Below, in pieces: positions 1-7,591 of a DNA stretch of 64,000 nt. Where the stretch lies: NCBI GenBank assembly GCA_029565685.1, contig JAKQNR010000035.1, forward strand, positions 372,001 through 436,000, read 5' to 3'. Origin of the DNA: a bacterium (GTDB taxonomy: Bacteria; Zhuqueibacterota; Zhuqueibacteria; Residuimicrobiales; Residuimicrobiaceae). The stretch's first letter is position 1. Each line of letters starts with the position of its first letter. Under the pieces are notes generated by a model, which was not told the origin of the DNA, ran no database searches, and was given only the letters and a program-made list of their open reading frames with translations. The translations under genes and the position numbers were made by a program.

Positions 1-765
1 GAACTCGAGTTCAGCGAGGAGCAGCGACAGTGGCGTCAGGTTCTGTCAGAGCTGCCTGAGTTGAGCGTCAGTCCAGAGGACGGCCGTCTGCTGATCGCCC
101 CGGGCATGCCGCTAAAGGAATCCCACCGCCATTTCTCCCATCTCCTGGCGATTCATCCATTGGGCCTGATCCGCTGGGAAAACGGGCCGAAAGATCAGAA
201 CATTATCCGGCAAGCATTGAATGAAATGGAACGGTTGGGGCCCGATTATTGGTGCGGCTACAGCTATGCCTGGCAGGCGAGCATGGCGGCACGGGCCAAA
301 GACGGCGAACGGGCGGAGAAAGCGCTGGAGATTTTCAGCAAAGCCTTCTGCTCGCCCAACAGCTTTCACCTCAACGGCGATCAAACCCAGTCAGGATACA
401 GCCGCTTCACCTATCGGCCTTTCACCCTGGAGGGCAACATGGCCGCTGCCGCCGGATTGCAGGAGATGCTGTTGGCAAGTTATAACGACCTCATCGAAAT
501 TATGCCGGCTGTTCCTGCCTCCTGGCAGAAGGCGTCCTTTAAGGGTTTGCGCGCTGAAGGGGCGTTTATCGTCTCTGCGCAACGTCAGGACGGCCGCATC
601 ACCAGAGTCGAAATCGTCGCAGAGCGGGGTGGTGTGCTGAAGATGAAAAATCCCTTTAGCGGAAAAATAAATTGGAAGCTGAAAAAGGCCCGATTGATTC
701 AAGAGGGCGAGACCATGATCTTTGCCACAGAAAAAGGCGGGAAAATCATAGGGAAGATTTCCTGA
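1..765 (+). CDS. GH95-like alpha-L-fucosidase, C-terminal part (cut by window start)
   Basis: The reading frame is open from base 1, so the 5' part lies outside the window; 254 codons remain. The segment HRHFSHLLAIHPLGLI and the following Trp/Tyr-rich stretch (WCGYSYAWQASMAARAKDG) resemble the (alpha/alpha)6 barrel end of GH95 / glycosyl-hydrolase-65-like fucosidases, and the last ~90 residues look like the usual C-terminal beta-sandwich (IMPAVPASWQKASFKGLRAEG). Family members release alpha-1,2-L-fucose from glycans, normally after export; the signal peptide would be upstream of the window. The next gene is a sialidase-fold protein 73 bp on, so the two may act on the same host-type or algal glycan. 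The exact family (GH95 versus a close relative) is inferred from memory of motifs. Confidence 0.75.
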   Translation, partial: ELEFSEEQRQWRQVLSELPELSVSPEDGRLLIAPGMPLKESHRHFSHLLAIHPLGLIRWENGPKDQNIIRQALNEMERLGPDYWCGYSYAWQASMAARAKDGERAEKALEIFSKAFCSPNSFHLNGDQTQSGYSRFTYRPFTLEGNMAAAAGLQEMLLASYNDLIEIMPAVPASWQKASFKGLRAEGAFIVSAQRQDGRITRVEIVAERGGVLKMKNPFSGKINWKLKKARLIQEGETMIFATEKGGKIIGKIS

Positions 766-838
766 TCAGAACCGGCTTGCAAGACGTGTACAATTCTCGT
801 CCGGCTGAAAATATCCGTCCGCATCGAGGAGAGCAACG

Positions 839-1903
839 ATGAAAAACGAACTTTTTTTAGGGCTGCTTTGCGCCGCCTTGACCTATGGGCAGAGCTACAA
901 CATCGAGACCTACCGCGTCTTTGGAGTAGAGCACCCGGGCCGATATAAACATCCGGCGTCCATCACCGAGCTGGCCAACGGCGATCTCTACCTCAGTTAT
1001 TATGGCGGTTCCGGTGAATACGGCAACGACACCGCGGTCTATGGCAGCCGGCTTAAAAAGGGCGCCGGACGGTGGTCGGACCCCCAAATCATCGCTGATA
1101 CGCCCGACGAGGGCGAGGGCAACCCGGTGGTCTGGCAGGCGCCGGACGGACGGGTGTGGTTGTTCTACAACAACCGCACCGGCGACACCTGGTCCAACGC
1201 AAGAGTAAAAGGAAAGATCTCGGACGACGGAGCGGAAACCTGGTCGGATTCGTTCATGCTCGCCTATGAAGAGGGGAGCATGGTGCGCGGACAGCCCATC
1301 GTGCTGAAGGACGGCGACTATCTTCTGCCGTTGTACCACGAAACCGGCGATGACCGCGAGGCCACCGCCGCTTCCACCTGCTCTTACTTTATGCGCTACA
1401 ATCCCAAGAGCAAAGTTTGGACTGAAACCAATAGAATCAAATCGTCCATGGGCAATCTGCAGGCGCAGGTGGTTCAGCTCACAGACACCTATCTTGTCGC
1501 TTACATCCGCCGCGGCGGCAATTTCCTGCCCACGGATCACGGCTACACCCTGCGCTCCGAGTCCCGCGACGGCGGTTACACCTGGAGCGATGCGGTGGAG
1601 ACCTCCTTTCGCAATCCCAACTCGGCGGTGGATTTCATCAAGCTGCAGAACGGCCATCTGCTGCTGGTCTACAACGACAACATGAACGAGCGCACGCCTT
1701 TGACTGTGGCGATTTCGATGGACAATGACAAGAGCTATCCCTACCGGCGCAACATCGCGGGTGGCGACAACACCTTTGCCTACCCCTATGCCATACAAAC
1801 CCGCGATGAAAAGATCCACATCATCTATACGACCAACGAAAGAACGACCATCATGCATGCGGTGTTCGATGAATTCGCTGTTATCGGCCGGCCGGCGGAA
1901 TGA
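839..1903 (+). CDS. Exported BNR-repeat sialidase-fold protein (exo-alpha-sialidase-like)
   Basis: 354 aa. The start is supported by GAGGAG seven bases upstream of ATG. Residues 1-18 form a short signal peptide ending in TYGQ. The body carries Asp-box-like repeats (SDDGAETWSDS, SRDGGYTWSDA) typical of the six-bladed propeller of sialidase/BNR proteins (BNR_2 type), with conserved Arg and Glu-rich loops such as RGQPIVLKDGDYLLPLYHE. Proteins of this type hydrolyse or bind terminal sialic acid or, in many environmental bacteria, other acidic sugars; the substrate cannot be fixed from sequence. It follows a GH95-like gene on the same strand. It has no C-terminal sorting domain, unlike the hydrolase at 9757, so it is probably periplasmic. 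Confidence 0.8.
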   Translation: MKNELFLGLLCAALTYGQSYNIETYRVFGVEHPGRYKHPASITELANGDLYLSYYGGSGEYGNDTAVYGSRLKKGAGRWSDPQIIADTPDEGEGNPVVWQAPDGRVWLFYNNRTGDTWSNARVKGKISDDGAETWSDSFMLAYEEGSMVRGQPIVLKDGDYLLPLYHETGDDREATAASTCSYFMRYNPKSKVWTETNRIKSSMGNLQAQVVQLTDTYLVAYIRRGGNFLPTDHGYTLRSESRDGGYTWSDAVETSFRNPNSAVDFIKLQNGHLLLVYNDNMNERTPLTVAISMDNDKSYPYRRNIAGGDNTFAYPYAIQTRDEKIHIIYTTNERTTIMHAVFDEFAVIGRPAE

Positions 1904-2063
1904 TCGTACAAGCGGCAGTATTGGCATGCTGGAGAAGATAAAGACCGGAGGGCAGAATCCGACTGCCCGCATCTATCTGATACTGACCCATGGACTCGTC
2001 AAGGCAGCGCCTGGGCCGGGACAACGGTCGCAGAGCCAGTGCACAGTCAAGTGGAAGCGACAT
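1904..2063. other. Short intergenic segment between sialidase and integrase remnant
   Basis: 160 bases with no convincing coding frame. It separates the resident chromosomal genes from the integron remnant, and I see no attachment-site signature in it. Confidence 0.5.
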
Positions 2064-2441
2064 TTATAATTCTGCATCGTCCATATCATAGGGACTGATC
2101 ACCTTCTTGGGCTGAGGGCGCCGCAAGGTTTGGGTGTAAATCATAGTGGTTCGCACATCACTATGGCCCAGCAGTTCCTGCACAGTGCGAATATCATAGC
2201 CCGCTTTGAGAAGATGGGTGGCATAGCTGTGACGAAAGGCGTGCGGAGTAGCTCTTCGGGATATTTGCGCCTTTATAGCTGCCGCCTTGACCGCCTTTTG
2301 TACATGCGTTTCATGAAGGTGATAGCGACGGTAAAACGTGGTCCCTGGGATCAGCGTCAACTCTTTCGCCTGGAAAAAGAATTGCCAGGCGAATTCTTTG
2401 GTTGAAACAATTTGTATACAATAGCAACTATTTCGATGCAA
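2064..2441 (-). pseudogene. intI: Integron integrase (IntI), C-terminal remnant
   Basis: About 115 residues match the C-terminal half of IntI tyrosine recombinases. Visible are the [14 protein letters not shown] block, including the IntI-specific insert region, the [19 protein letters not shown] box with catalytic HxxR, and the [14 protein letters not shown] box with catalytic His and Tyr nucleophile. The first catalytic Arg, the beta-hairpin Lys and the whole core-binding domain are missing. Upstream of about position 2405 (on the minus strand) the sequence becomes AT-rich and unrelated, so the gene was cut there. A full IntI is about 320 residues. Its orientation, opposite to the cassettes, is the normal integron arrangement. 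The remnant should be catalytically dead. Confidence 0.88.
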
Positions 2442-2557
2442 AAATACAACAATAATCTTGATTTATCTCGGGTTTTTGCTATATTTTAATACAGAGATTG
2501 AGCAGAAAATACTATAATCATTTGTTAGTTTTTTTAACTCATATCAGGATAATTCAT

Positions 2558-2944
2558 ATGAACAACAAAGAATCATATAAACAAGAATACATTGAGAATG
2601 TATGTCATGACATAAAGGATCTCGGTAAGCAATTTCTAACACTTGTTTCTGGAATTTTGGCGTTTACAGTCACTTTCGCTGAGAAAATTATCAAGTTCGC
2701 CGCTGCAACTTTGCCACAAACCATGTTACTAATGTCATCATGGGCCTTGCTCGTCATCTCTATAAGTAGCGTCGGTGTAGGGCTTTGGCAAAATTATAAT
2801 TCATCAATCAACGCAATGTATAACAACGTGGACAAAGCATGGAAAATTACCAAAAGTGTTTACGGGCTATATTTACTTGGCGGTTTTTCCTTTGGAATTG
2901 GTCTAATATTGCTTGCGCTTCCTGCAATATCTCGACTAGGATAA
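2558..2944 (+). CDS. Small membrane protein of unknown function (cassette)
   Basis: 128 aa from ATG 2558, chosen because AGGA lies about ten bases upstream and the extra residues of the longer frame (from 2498) look non-coding. Residues ~20-35 are amphipathic, followed by two or three hydrophobic segments (FLTLVSGILAFTVTFAEKI, a central LLMSSWALLVISISSVGVG stretch, and a C-terminal LYLLGGFSFGIGLILLALPA). I recognise no family. It is AT-rich, lies first after the integrase remnant and is followed by a candidate attC, so it is probably the first surviving cassette. Confidence 0.6.
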   Translation: MNNKESYKQEYIENVCHDIKDLGKQFLTLVSGILAFTVTFAEKIIKFAAATLPQTMLLMSSWALLVISISSVGVGLWQNYNSSINAMYNNVDKAWKITKSVYGLYLLGGFSFGIGLILLALPAISRLG

Positions 2945-3062
2945 GTAGTGCTAATTGATGATCAATTGGCTAATAAATTTTTCTATTATAAGATGCAAAC
3001 TGATAGTTTTTATTATTGTTATTATCAATCATAGTGCCGCTTTGGCAAAAAAGTATCATATT

Positions 3063-3124
3063 GCCCAATCAGAATTTTCAGGAGAAATTTCTAACCCCGC
3101 CGTTAAGCGGGCGCCGCATTGGGC
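3063..3124 (+). repeat. Candidate attC site (weak)
   Basis: Outer arms GCCCAAT (3063-3069) and ATTGGGC (3118-3124) are exact inverted repeats 62 bases end to end. Inside is a hairpin of CCCGC (3096-3100) and GCGGG (3107-3111). The size fits an attC, and another site in this array (7180-7258) also has ATTGG in place of GTTGG, but the inner L arms do not pair well, so this is the least certain site. Confidence 0.4.
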
Positions 3125-3211
3125 CGACTCCGACTAGGGGGCACTCGATTCCCGATGCGTCCGGGGGATTGCCTCTTCTTACCTGGCGCACATCATTTCG
3201 AGGGCAACAGA

Positions 3212-4771
3212 ATGAGCAGTCCGACACACGCTGGGCGACTGAAGCGGCACGCCGCGAATTGGTGGCCCGCCTACATCGTCATTCTGACCGCTGCGGCGTT
3301 GCGGCTGTCCATTCTCTTTGCCACGCCGTTGGTGCCCCAGACCGACGGCGGGTACTATCTCGCCCAGGTGCGCTCGCTTCTGGGGGGAGAGGGACTGCGC
3401 TTCTCCGACACTCCGCTGCTGTTCTGGTTCCAGGCGGGCGTGGCGCGTCTCATCATGTGGGTGGCATCGCTCGATGAACGCTCCGCGATCATCATCGGAG
3501 TCAAGCTGGTCGATGCCATGGTCCCCGTGCTCGCTGCCATTCCGGTCTTCGCGCTGTGGCTGCGATGGACCGTTGCCGAGCGCCGGACGTGGTTCGCGGG
3601 TCTCGCGGTCGCCGCACTCCCGGCTCTGTCGTTCGGGCTCGTCAAGATGACCGGCGACCTGCAGAAGAACGCCTTCGCGCTCGTGGTGTTTGCAACGGCG
3701 ATCTGGTCATTCGACACCGCTGCACGAATGCGCAGCATTGATGCGTGCGCGTTGGCAGTATCGACGCTGGCAGTCTTGGCCCTCTCACACGTAGGGGTGT
3801 TCGCGGCAGCGGCGGTCTTCTTCGTTTCAGCCCTTCTTCACATGCAGTTCAGTGATGCCTCCAACGCGCGGGTCCTGCGGCGCCGACTCGTGCCTGTCGC
3901 GTTCGTAGCCATCTGCGGAGTCGGTGGCTTCTACGCGGCGGCGCAGGCGGTGCCCAAGCTCGCCGCCCTGGCATCCTCGCTGGCCTCACCTCTGGAGTTG
4001 TTTTCGGGCGAGAACGTGTTCACGCGATTCGCCGCTGGGTTCAGCCCCGCGGCGGGCGCAGATGCTGTTGCCGTGATTCTGGCGTATGCGCTTGTGATAG
4101 CAACTGCGGTGGTATGGCGTAGGCTCGGACTAGAACCGGTGACGGCCTCCACGGTCTTCGGGGCAGTTGTCGCCACCGCAGTGTTGGCGTTCCCGCTCCT
4201 CGGCGGCATCGACGGCCTTCGCCTGCACCTCATGGCATACCTGCCGGCGTCCGTGCTGTTTGCCTGGGTCATCGGCAGGATCGGTGCGACGCGAGCGATG
4301 GGCGTCGCGATCGGCCTCCTCGCGCTGAACCTGCTCATGGTCGTGCCCTTGCTGCCGCAGGCGAGTCAGCCCACAATCGCGGAGCCGTCCTACCCGGAAC
4401 TGCTATCGCTTGCTGAGCGGGTCGGCGACTCCGAGCGGACAGTGGTGGTGGCGCGGCATGGACTCGAGTGGTGGGCGGCTTGGGCATTCGACGCGGACAT
4501 CGTTCCCACGGTCGGCGCGACCCCCGATCTGTGGCAGCGCTACGACGACGTGCTGCTGCTGCAGGAGGTGAAGGTGCCGGCGCCCGCGTCGGGACCCCGG
4601 AGGGGTCGAGGGACCGCCGAGTACATCGCCGGCGGTGCAGTCGTGGACGGCACCGAATCGATTCACGAAGGCGAATGGTATCGTCTGTCTCGGGCGTCCT
4701 CGGTGATACCTCTCGGTGAGGAGTTCGAGGGCGTTCAGCCGAGCGGCACGGCGCCTCGGCCAAGACCGTAG
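3212..4771 (+). CDS. Polytopic membrane protein, GT39/oligosaccharyltransferase-like (GC-rich cassette)
   Basis: 519 aa from ATG 3212 with GAGG eight bases upstream; a TTG at 3119 is in frame but would lie inside the candidate attC. After a short basic N-terminus there are about ten hydrophobic helices (for example WPAYIVILTAAALRLSILFA, VPVLAAIPVFALWL). The first luminal loop, PLVPQTDGGYYLAQVRSLL, has the acidic D-G-x-Y type motif expected in GT-C glycosyltransferases such as ArnT/PMT/STT3. The last ~100 residues form a soluble tail. GC content is much higher than in neighbouring cassettes, pointing to a different donor. At 1.6 kb it is large for a cassette. The exact activity is unknown; a sugar-phospholipid-dependent transferase is an inference. 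Confidence 0.6.
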   Translation: MSSPTHAGRLKRHAANWWPAYIVILTAAALRLSILFATPLVPQTDGGYYLAQVRSLLGGEGLRFSDTPLLFWFQAGVARLIMWVASLDERSAIIIGVKLVDAMVPVLAAIPVFALWLRWTVAERRTWFAGLAVAALPALSFGLVKMTGDLQKNAFALVVFATAIWSFDTAARMRSIDACALAVSTLAVLALSHVGVFAAAAVFFVSALLHMQFSDASNARVLRRRLVPVAFVAICGVGGFYAAAQAVPKLAALASSLASPLELFSGENVFTRFAAGFSPAAGADAVAVILAYALVIATAVVWRRLGLEPVTASTVFGAVVATAVLAFPLLGGIDGLRLHLMAYLPASVLFAWVIGRIGATRAMGVAIGLLALNLLMVVPLLPQASQPTIAEPSYPELLSLAERVGDSERTVVVARHGLEWWAAWAFDADIVPTVGATPDLWQRYDDVLLLQEVKVPAPASGPRRGRGTAEYIAGGAVVDGTESIHEGEWYRLSRASSVIPLGEEFEGVQPSGTAPRPRP

Positions 4772-4813
4772 CGCCCGGCGTGCTTCTTGTTTCCGCCGCG
4801 ACTTGCGGGTGCG

Positions 4814-4877
4814 GCCCAACAATGAGATCGAACCGACTCGCTTCGCTCGCGGCTCATCTCACGGACGTCAGTCAGAT
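4814..4877 (+). repeat. attC-like site with decayed right core
   Basis: GCCCAAC (4814-4820) is a good left core (R''). It is followed by TGAGATCGAACC and, across a CGCTTCGCTCG hairpin tip, GGCTCATCTCA, which pairs imperfectly with it in attC fashion. The right core expected to be GTTGGGC reads GGACGTC, so recombination here would be impaired. Confidence 0.55.
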
Positions 4878-4982
4878 GAGCAGAGGCGCGACTTCGCCAG
4901 TAGTTGCTGGTCAACCGGAGAGCGAGCAGCTCGGCACCGCGGACGACGTCGCGCAATAGAATCGGAACGGGAGACAACAACA

Positions 4983-5279
4983 GTGAACATCACTTTTCTG
5001 ACGCGGCTGGGTTGCGCCAACAGCCCACTTCTCCAGGCAAGACTGGTAGAGGCCATCAGGTCTCTTCAACTTGATGCCACACTCGCGGTCGTCGACATAA
5101 CTACCCTGGAAGCTACGGATTATCGCACGGGATACGGGACGCCGACGATTTTGGTGGAGGGCGAGGACCTGTTCGGTCAGCCGAGGCCGTTGCCAGCCGC
5201 ACCAGCCTGAAGGTTCTACCCCGGCGGAGTTCCGCCGCAAGCGGAAGTGACCAGGCTGCTCGGGACGCGGGGGCTTTGA
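4983..5279 (+). CDS. Thioredoxin-fold protein with in-frame UGA: candidate selenoprotein (or nonsense mutant)
   Basis: The gene starts at GTG 4983, nine bases after GGGAG. The frame encodes 75 residues, beginning NITFLTRLGCANSPLL (a CxxS redox-type motif on a thioredoxin beta-alpha unit) and containing the cis-Pro-like GTPTILVEGEDLFG. It then meets TGA (5208-5210) and continues in the same frame with RFYPGGVPPQAEVTRLLG to a second TGA at 5279. In related small proteins as I remember them, the position before RxYPGG is Cys, so UGA replaces a TGC/TGT codon. A 6-bp GC hairpin with loop AGUU lies 11 bases after the UGA (see separate entry), fitting the bacterial SECIS rule. Either Sec is inserted (98 aa) or a single TGC to TGA change has killed the gene; several neighbouring cassettes are broken by stops, which weakens the Sec reading. 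No sel genes are in the window. Confidence 0.6.
5222..5237 (+). promoter_or_regulatory. SECIS-like hairpin after in-frame UGA
   Basis: CGGCGG (5222-5227), loop AGTT (5228-5231), CCGCCG (5232-5237): a perfect 6-bp stem whose apical loop begins 17 bases after the UGA and has G as its second base. Known bacterial SECIS elements sit immediately 3' of UGA, with a short stem and a G among the first two loop bases. Part of the match could be due to the GC-rich coding sequence alone. Confidence 0.5.
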
Positions 5280-5321
5280 TCTTGTGGCGGAGAGACCCGG
5301 AGACGCAGTTTTGGGTTGGCG

Positions 5322-5441
5322 GCCCAACGCTGGGCACTTCCTCGGGCCGGGCAGCGCCGGGCGGGGGAACTGCCCTACGAGCCGTTGCAGCGGACAGTCT
5401 CGCGCGTCACGGCCCGCCGCTGAACGCCTAGGCGTTGGCGC
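5322..5441 (+). repeat. attC site
   Basis: The left arm GCCCAACGCTGGGCACTTC (from 5322) pairs with the right arm GAACGCCTAGGCGTTGGCGC (5423-5442) with a few mismatches and one extra base, giving the R''-L'' / L'-R' pattern with a bulge. The right core reads GTTGGCG. At about 120 bases it is a long attC. It ends the thioredoxin-fold cassette and starts the AbrB/PIN cassette. Confidence 0.72.
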
Positions 5442-5515
5442 CTTCGAATTTACTTGCATTTTGTGATCCAACATCTTATTTTCTTACTGGTAAGATTAAC
5501 AATTTTGGAGGTTAT

Positions 5516-5779
5516 ATGTCATTTGTTGAAACAACGAAAATGTCATCAAAAGGCCAGGTGGTTATACCAGAAAATATTCGTAAACGGCTTGGGCTTAAAA
5601 CTGGCTCTCAATTTGTGGTAGTAGGTGACAAAGATGTAGTTATTCTAAAATCGATTTCTGCGCCATCGATGTCTGACTTTGACAATATGATCAGTCAAGC
5701 CAGGGAACAGGCTAAAAAGGTGGGATTCAAAAAGGCGGATATTAAAGACATGATCACAACGGCCAGAGAACATAAATGA
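5516..5779 (+). CDS. AbrB/VapB-type antitoxin
   Basis: 87 aa from ATG 5516 with GGAGG five bases upstream. The N-terminal swapped-hairpin DNA-binding motif is clear: TTKMSSKGQVVIPENIRKRL followed by GLKTGSQFVVVGDKDVVILK. The C-terminal ~35 residues are charged and helical, as in toxin-binding tails. The gene overlaps the next (PIN toxin) by four bases (ATGA). A 12-bp palindrome CTTACTGGTAAG at 5483-5494 just upstream is a plausible operator for autorepression. The partner toxin is frameshifted, so this antitoxin is probably an orphan. Confidence 0.85.
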   Translation: MSFVETTKMSSKGQVVIPENIRKRLGLKTGSQFVVVGDKDVVILKSISAPSMSDFDNMISQAREQAKKVGFKKADIKDMITTAREHK

Positions 5780-6179
5780 GGATCGTTTTAGATACAAACG
5801 TCGTAATCTCGGGGATCTTTTTTCGAGGACCTTCTCACTGATCCTACAAGCATGGAAACAAAAGAAAATACAATTTGTCATTACATCAGAAATTTTTGCG
5901 GAATATTCTCGTGTAGCAGAATTGATCTCAACAAAATATCCAGGTATTGATATTTCTGAAATCCTTAATCTAATCGCGATTTATTCAGAAATTGTTCAGT
6001 CGTTCACCTTATCCGAACCTGTTTGTGAAGACTCTGATGACGACAAATTTATCGCGTGCGCAATTTCAAACGAGATAAGATATATTGTAAGCGGCGATAA
6101 ACATTTACTAAAAATCTCAGGGCATCACGGAATAAGAGTAATCAAACCACAAGAATTTTGTACCGAGTTTTTAAATTAA
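5776..6179 (+). pseudogene. PIN-domain toxin (VapC-like), frameshifted
   Basis: The product begins MRIVLDTNVVISGIFFRGPS with the first PIN acidic residue (DTN). The frame then breaks at about 5836-5842, where a stop TGA follows. One base along, the sequence continues as LILQAWKQKKIQFVITSEIFAEY and runs to DSDDDKFIACAISNEIRYIVSGDKHLL, which carries the second and third acidic clusters (the conserved DDDK and SGDKHLL boxes of the PIN/COG1569 toxins). A 1-base deletion (or 2-base insertion) explains it. The full protein would be about 134 residues, the normal size. Unless it is a sequencing error, the ribonuclease is not made. Confidence 0.85.
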
Positions 6180-6181
6180 GT

Positions 6182-6261
6182 GCCAACCATTGTATTAACC
6201 GGATGCCGCTTCCCTTCCCCTCTCCGCTCAATCACGGCACCGGTTATACTCCGCGTTGGCC
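6182..6261 (+). repeat. attC site
   Basis: GCCAACCATTGTATTAACCGG (6182-6202) pairs with CCGGTTATACTCCGCGTTGGC (6240-6260): the outer 6 bases and the inner ATAACCGG/CCGGTTAT-type arms match, with an unpaired spacer between. Length is 80 bases. This is the clearest attC in the array. It separates the PIN toxin from the radical SAM gene. Confidence 0.82.
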
Positions 6262-6291
6262 CTAAGACCACATGGAATAGGAGGTCAGACA

Positions 6292-7166
6292 TGCTGAAGG
6301 TTCGCGCCAAATATGCGCCCGGCGCGTGCAGCTACGGGGACTATGACGAGCTGCGCTGGGATCTTGCTGGCTGCAACCTCCGTTGTCTATTCTGTTGGAG
6401 TCCGGCATCGAGGCCCGCTGAGACTGATGACCCCTCCCGAACCGTCAGCTCAGAAGAGGTTGTCGCAGCAACCATGCAGAATTTGGGCGACTAGACACGA
6501 GCCTTCATCCGCTTCACCGGTGGTGAACCAACCCTTCAATGGGCAGGCGTGACCGACGCCATCATCAAACTCAAGGCGGCTATCCTGCCTCCGCGTCCAC
6601 CCATATTGTTTCAAACCAACGGTATTGAAATTGGCAGCGGTACAGTGCAGCTCGATTCACTCGCGGATGACACGACGCAACACTACCTTTTCGAACTATC
6701 CTTCAAGGGCACAAACCCGGATGAATTCGCATTACTCACCGGCAAGAGCCCAGAGCTATACAAACAACAAATAGCAGGTTATCAACGCTTATCAGAGCTA
6801 TCCAAAACCAGGCGGAACGTCAAAGTTGTCGCTGTACTTGGTGTCTACCACTCGTCGACAAAGGGAGTATCTAAGTACGCTTTCGTGAACCCGGCAAATG
6901 GAAAGCTGCTTTTCGACGATCCGCAGAGTTGGGACCCCGAGTACTCTACCCTGTGGCGCTCCGCCCCACTGAAATGGGTTGAGCCCCTCCGAATGTCCCC
7001 CATGGGCGTGTGGAAAAACGTGCTGAAGCGTTGTGGCCCAGGAGGTGCGGGCGTCCTTCGCAACTTTCCTTCTGGGACGTTGACGAACGCTCGGGAGCTG
7101 TTCCCAGCCAAACCAAAATCAGGTGACTACGCGCGCCAGATCGTCACGAAGAGGTTCTGGCGGTGA
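6292..7166 (+). pseudogene. Radical SAM protein interrupted by in-frame TAG
   Basis: From ATG 6292 (GGAGG about ten bases upstream) the frame holds the SAM-radical cluster motif CNLRCLFCW at about residues 30-38, which binds a 4Fe-4S cluster through three Cys. It stops at TAG 6492-6494 after residue 66, and continues in the same frame with AFIRFTGGEPTLQW, the GGEP motif that contacts SAM. It then runs about 210 residues to 7166. The two halves together make about 290 residues, a normal size for this family, so a single nonsense change (for example CAG or TAC to TAG) is the simple explanation. Function is unknown; the start resembles stand-alone radical SAM proteins with an AdoMet activase-like core. 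It is bounded by attC-like sites on both sides. Confidence 0.82.
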
Positions 7167-7179
7167 GGAAACGAGAGTG

Positions 7180-7258
7180 GCGAACTAGGGCGTTAAGGCG
7201 GACCTAAGTAAGCTAGGGCCCCTTCCCCACCTTACGCTCGCTTACGCCCGCATTGGCA
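7180..7258 (+). repeat. attC site (degenerate)
   Basis: GCGAACTAGGGCGTTAAG (7180-7197) pairs imperfectly with CTTACGCCCGCATTGGC (7241-7257): GGGCG/CGCCC and TTAAG/CTTA-type pairing, with AAC opposite ATT in the core. About 79 bases. It lies between the radical SAM pseudogene and the MazEF cassette. Confidence 0.6.
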
Positions 7259-7285
7259 CTCTTTAAGCTTTATTATCTAAAATAC

Positions 7286-7327
7286 TTGCAATCTGCCAAG
7301 ATTATGTGTATCTTCTATGTAGATACA
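7286..7327 (+). promoter_or_regulatory. mazEF promoter with overlapping operator
   Basis: TTGCAA (7286-7291) and TATCTT (7309-7314), spaced by 17 bases, look like a sigma-70 promoter. A perfect 7-bp inverted repeat TGTATCT (7307-7313) / AGATACA (7321-7327) with a 7-base centre covers the -10 box. That is where a MazE-type antitoxin would bind to repress its own operon. The cassette therefore carries its own promoter, as is common for toxin-antitoxin cassettes. Confidence 0.6.
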
Positions 7328-7348
7328 ATATTAACTATAAGGACAAAA

Positions 7349-7591
7349 ATGGAAACAAAAATTCAAAAATGGGGAAATAGTCTAGCTGTACGGTTGCCAA
7401 AAGCTTTCGCGGAACAAACTGGAATTGAGAATGGCTCGGATGTCCAAATCTTGATACAGGATGGGAAAATAATTCTCGTTCCAGTCAAAGATCGCGCGAA
7501 ATTGCTTGATGCTTTGCTAGAAAAAATCGACGAATCCACAGTTCACAGCGAAATCAGTTTTGGCAAACCAGTCGGAAAAGAATTGTTATGA
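7349..7591 (+). CDS. mazE: MazE-type antitoxin
   Basis: 80 aa from ATG 7349, six bases after AAGGA. The N-terminal AbrB-like fold is canonical: METKIQKWGNSLAVRLPKAF, then GSDVQILIQDGKIILVPV. The C-terminal ~30 acidic/hydrophobic residues (LLDALLEKIDESTVHSEISF) are the MazF-neutralising tail. The gene overlaps mazF by four bases, so the two are translationally coupled. The operator at 7307-7327 suggests autorepression. Lying inside an attC-bounded segment, it is probably a stabilising cassette. Confidence 0.92.
   Translation: METKIQKWGNSLAVRLPKAFAEQTGIENGSDVQILIQDGKIILVPVKDRAKLLDALLEKIDESTVHSEISFGKPVGKELL

Noticed and set aside
857..1972. 371-codon minus-strand open frame opposite the sialidase gene
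   Set aside because: It mirrors a real gene with a signal peptide and Asp boxes; its own translation shows no motif, so it is a shadow frame.
6492..6494. TAG in the radical SAM gene as pyrrolysine
   Set aside because: No pyl genes seen, and neighbouring genes carry TGA and TAA stops as well, so a nonsense mutation is simpler.
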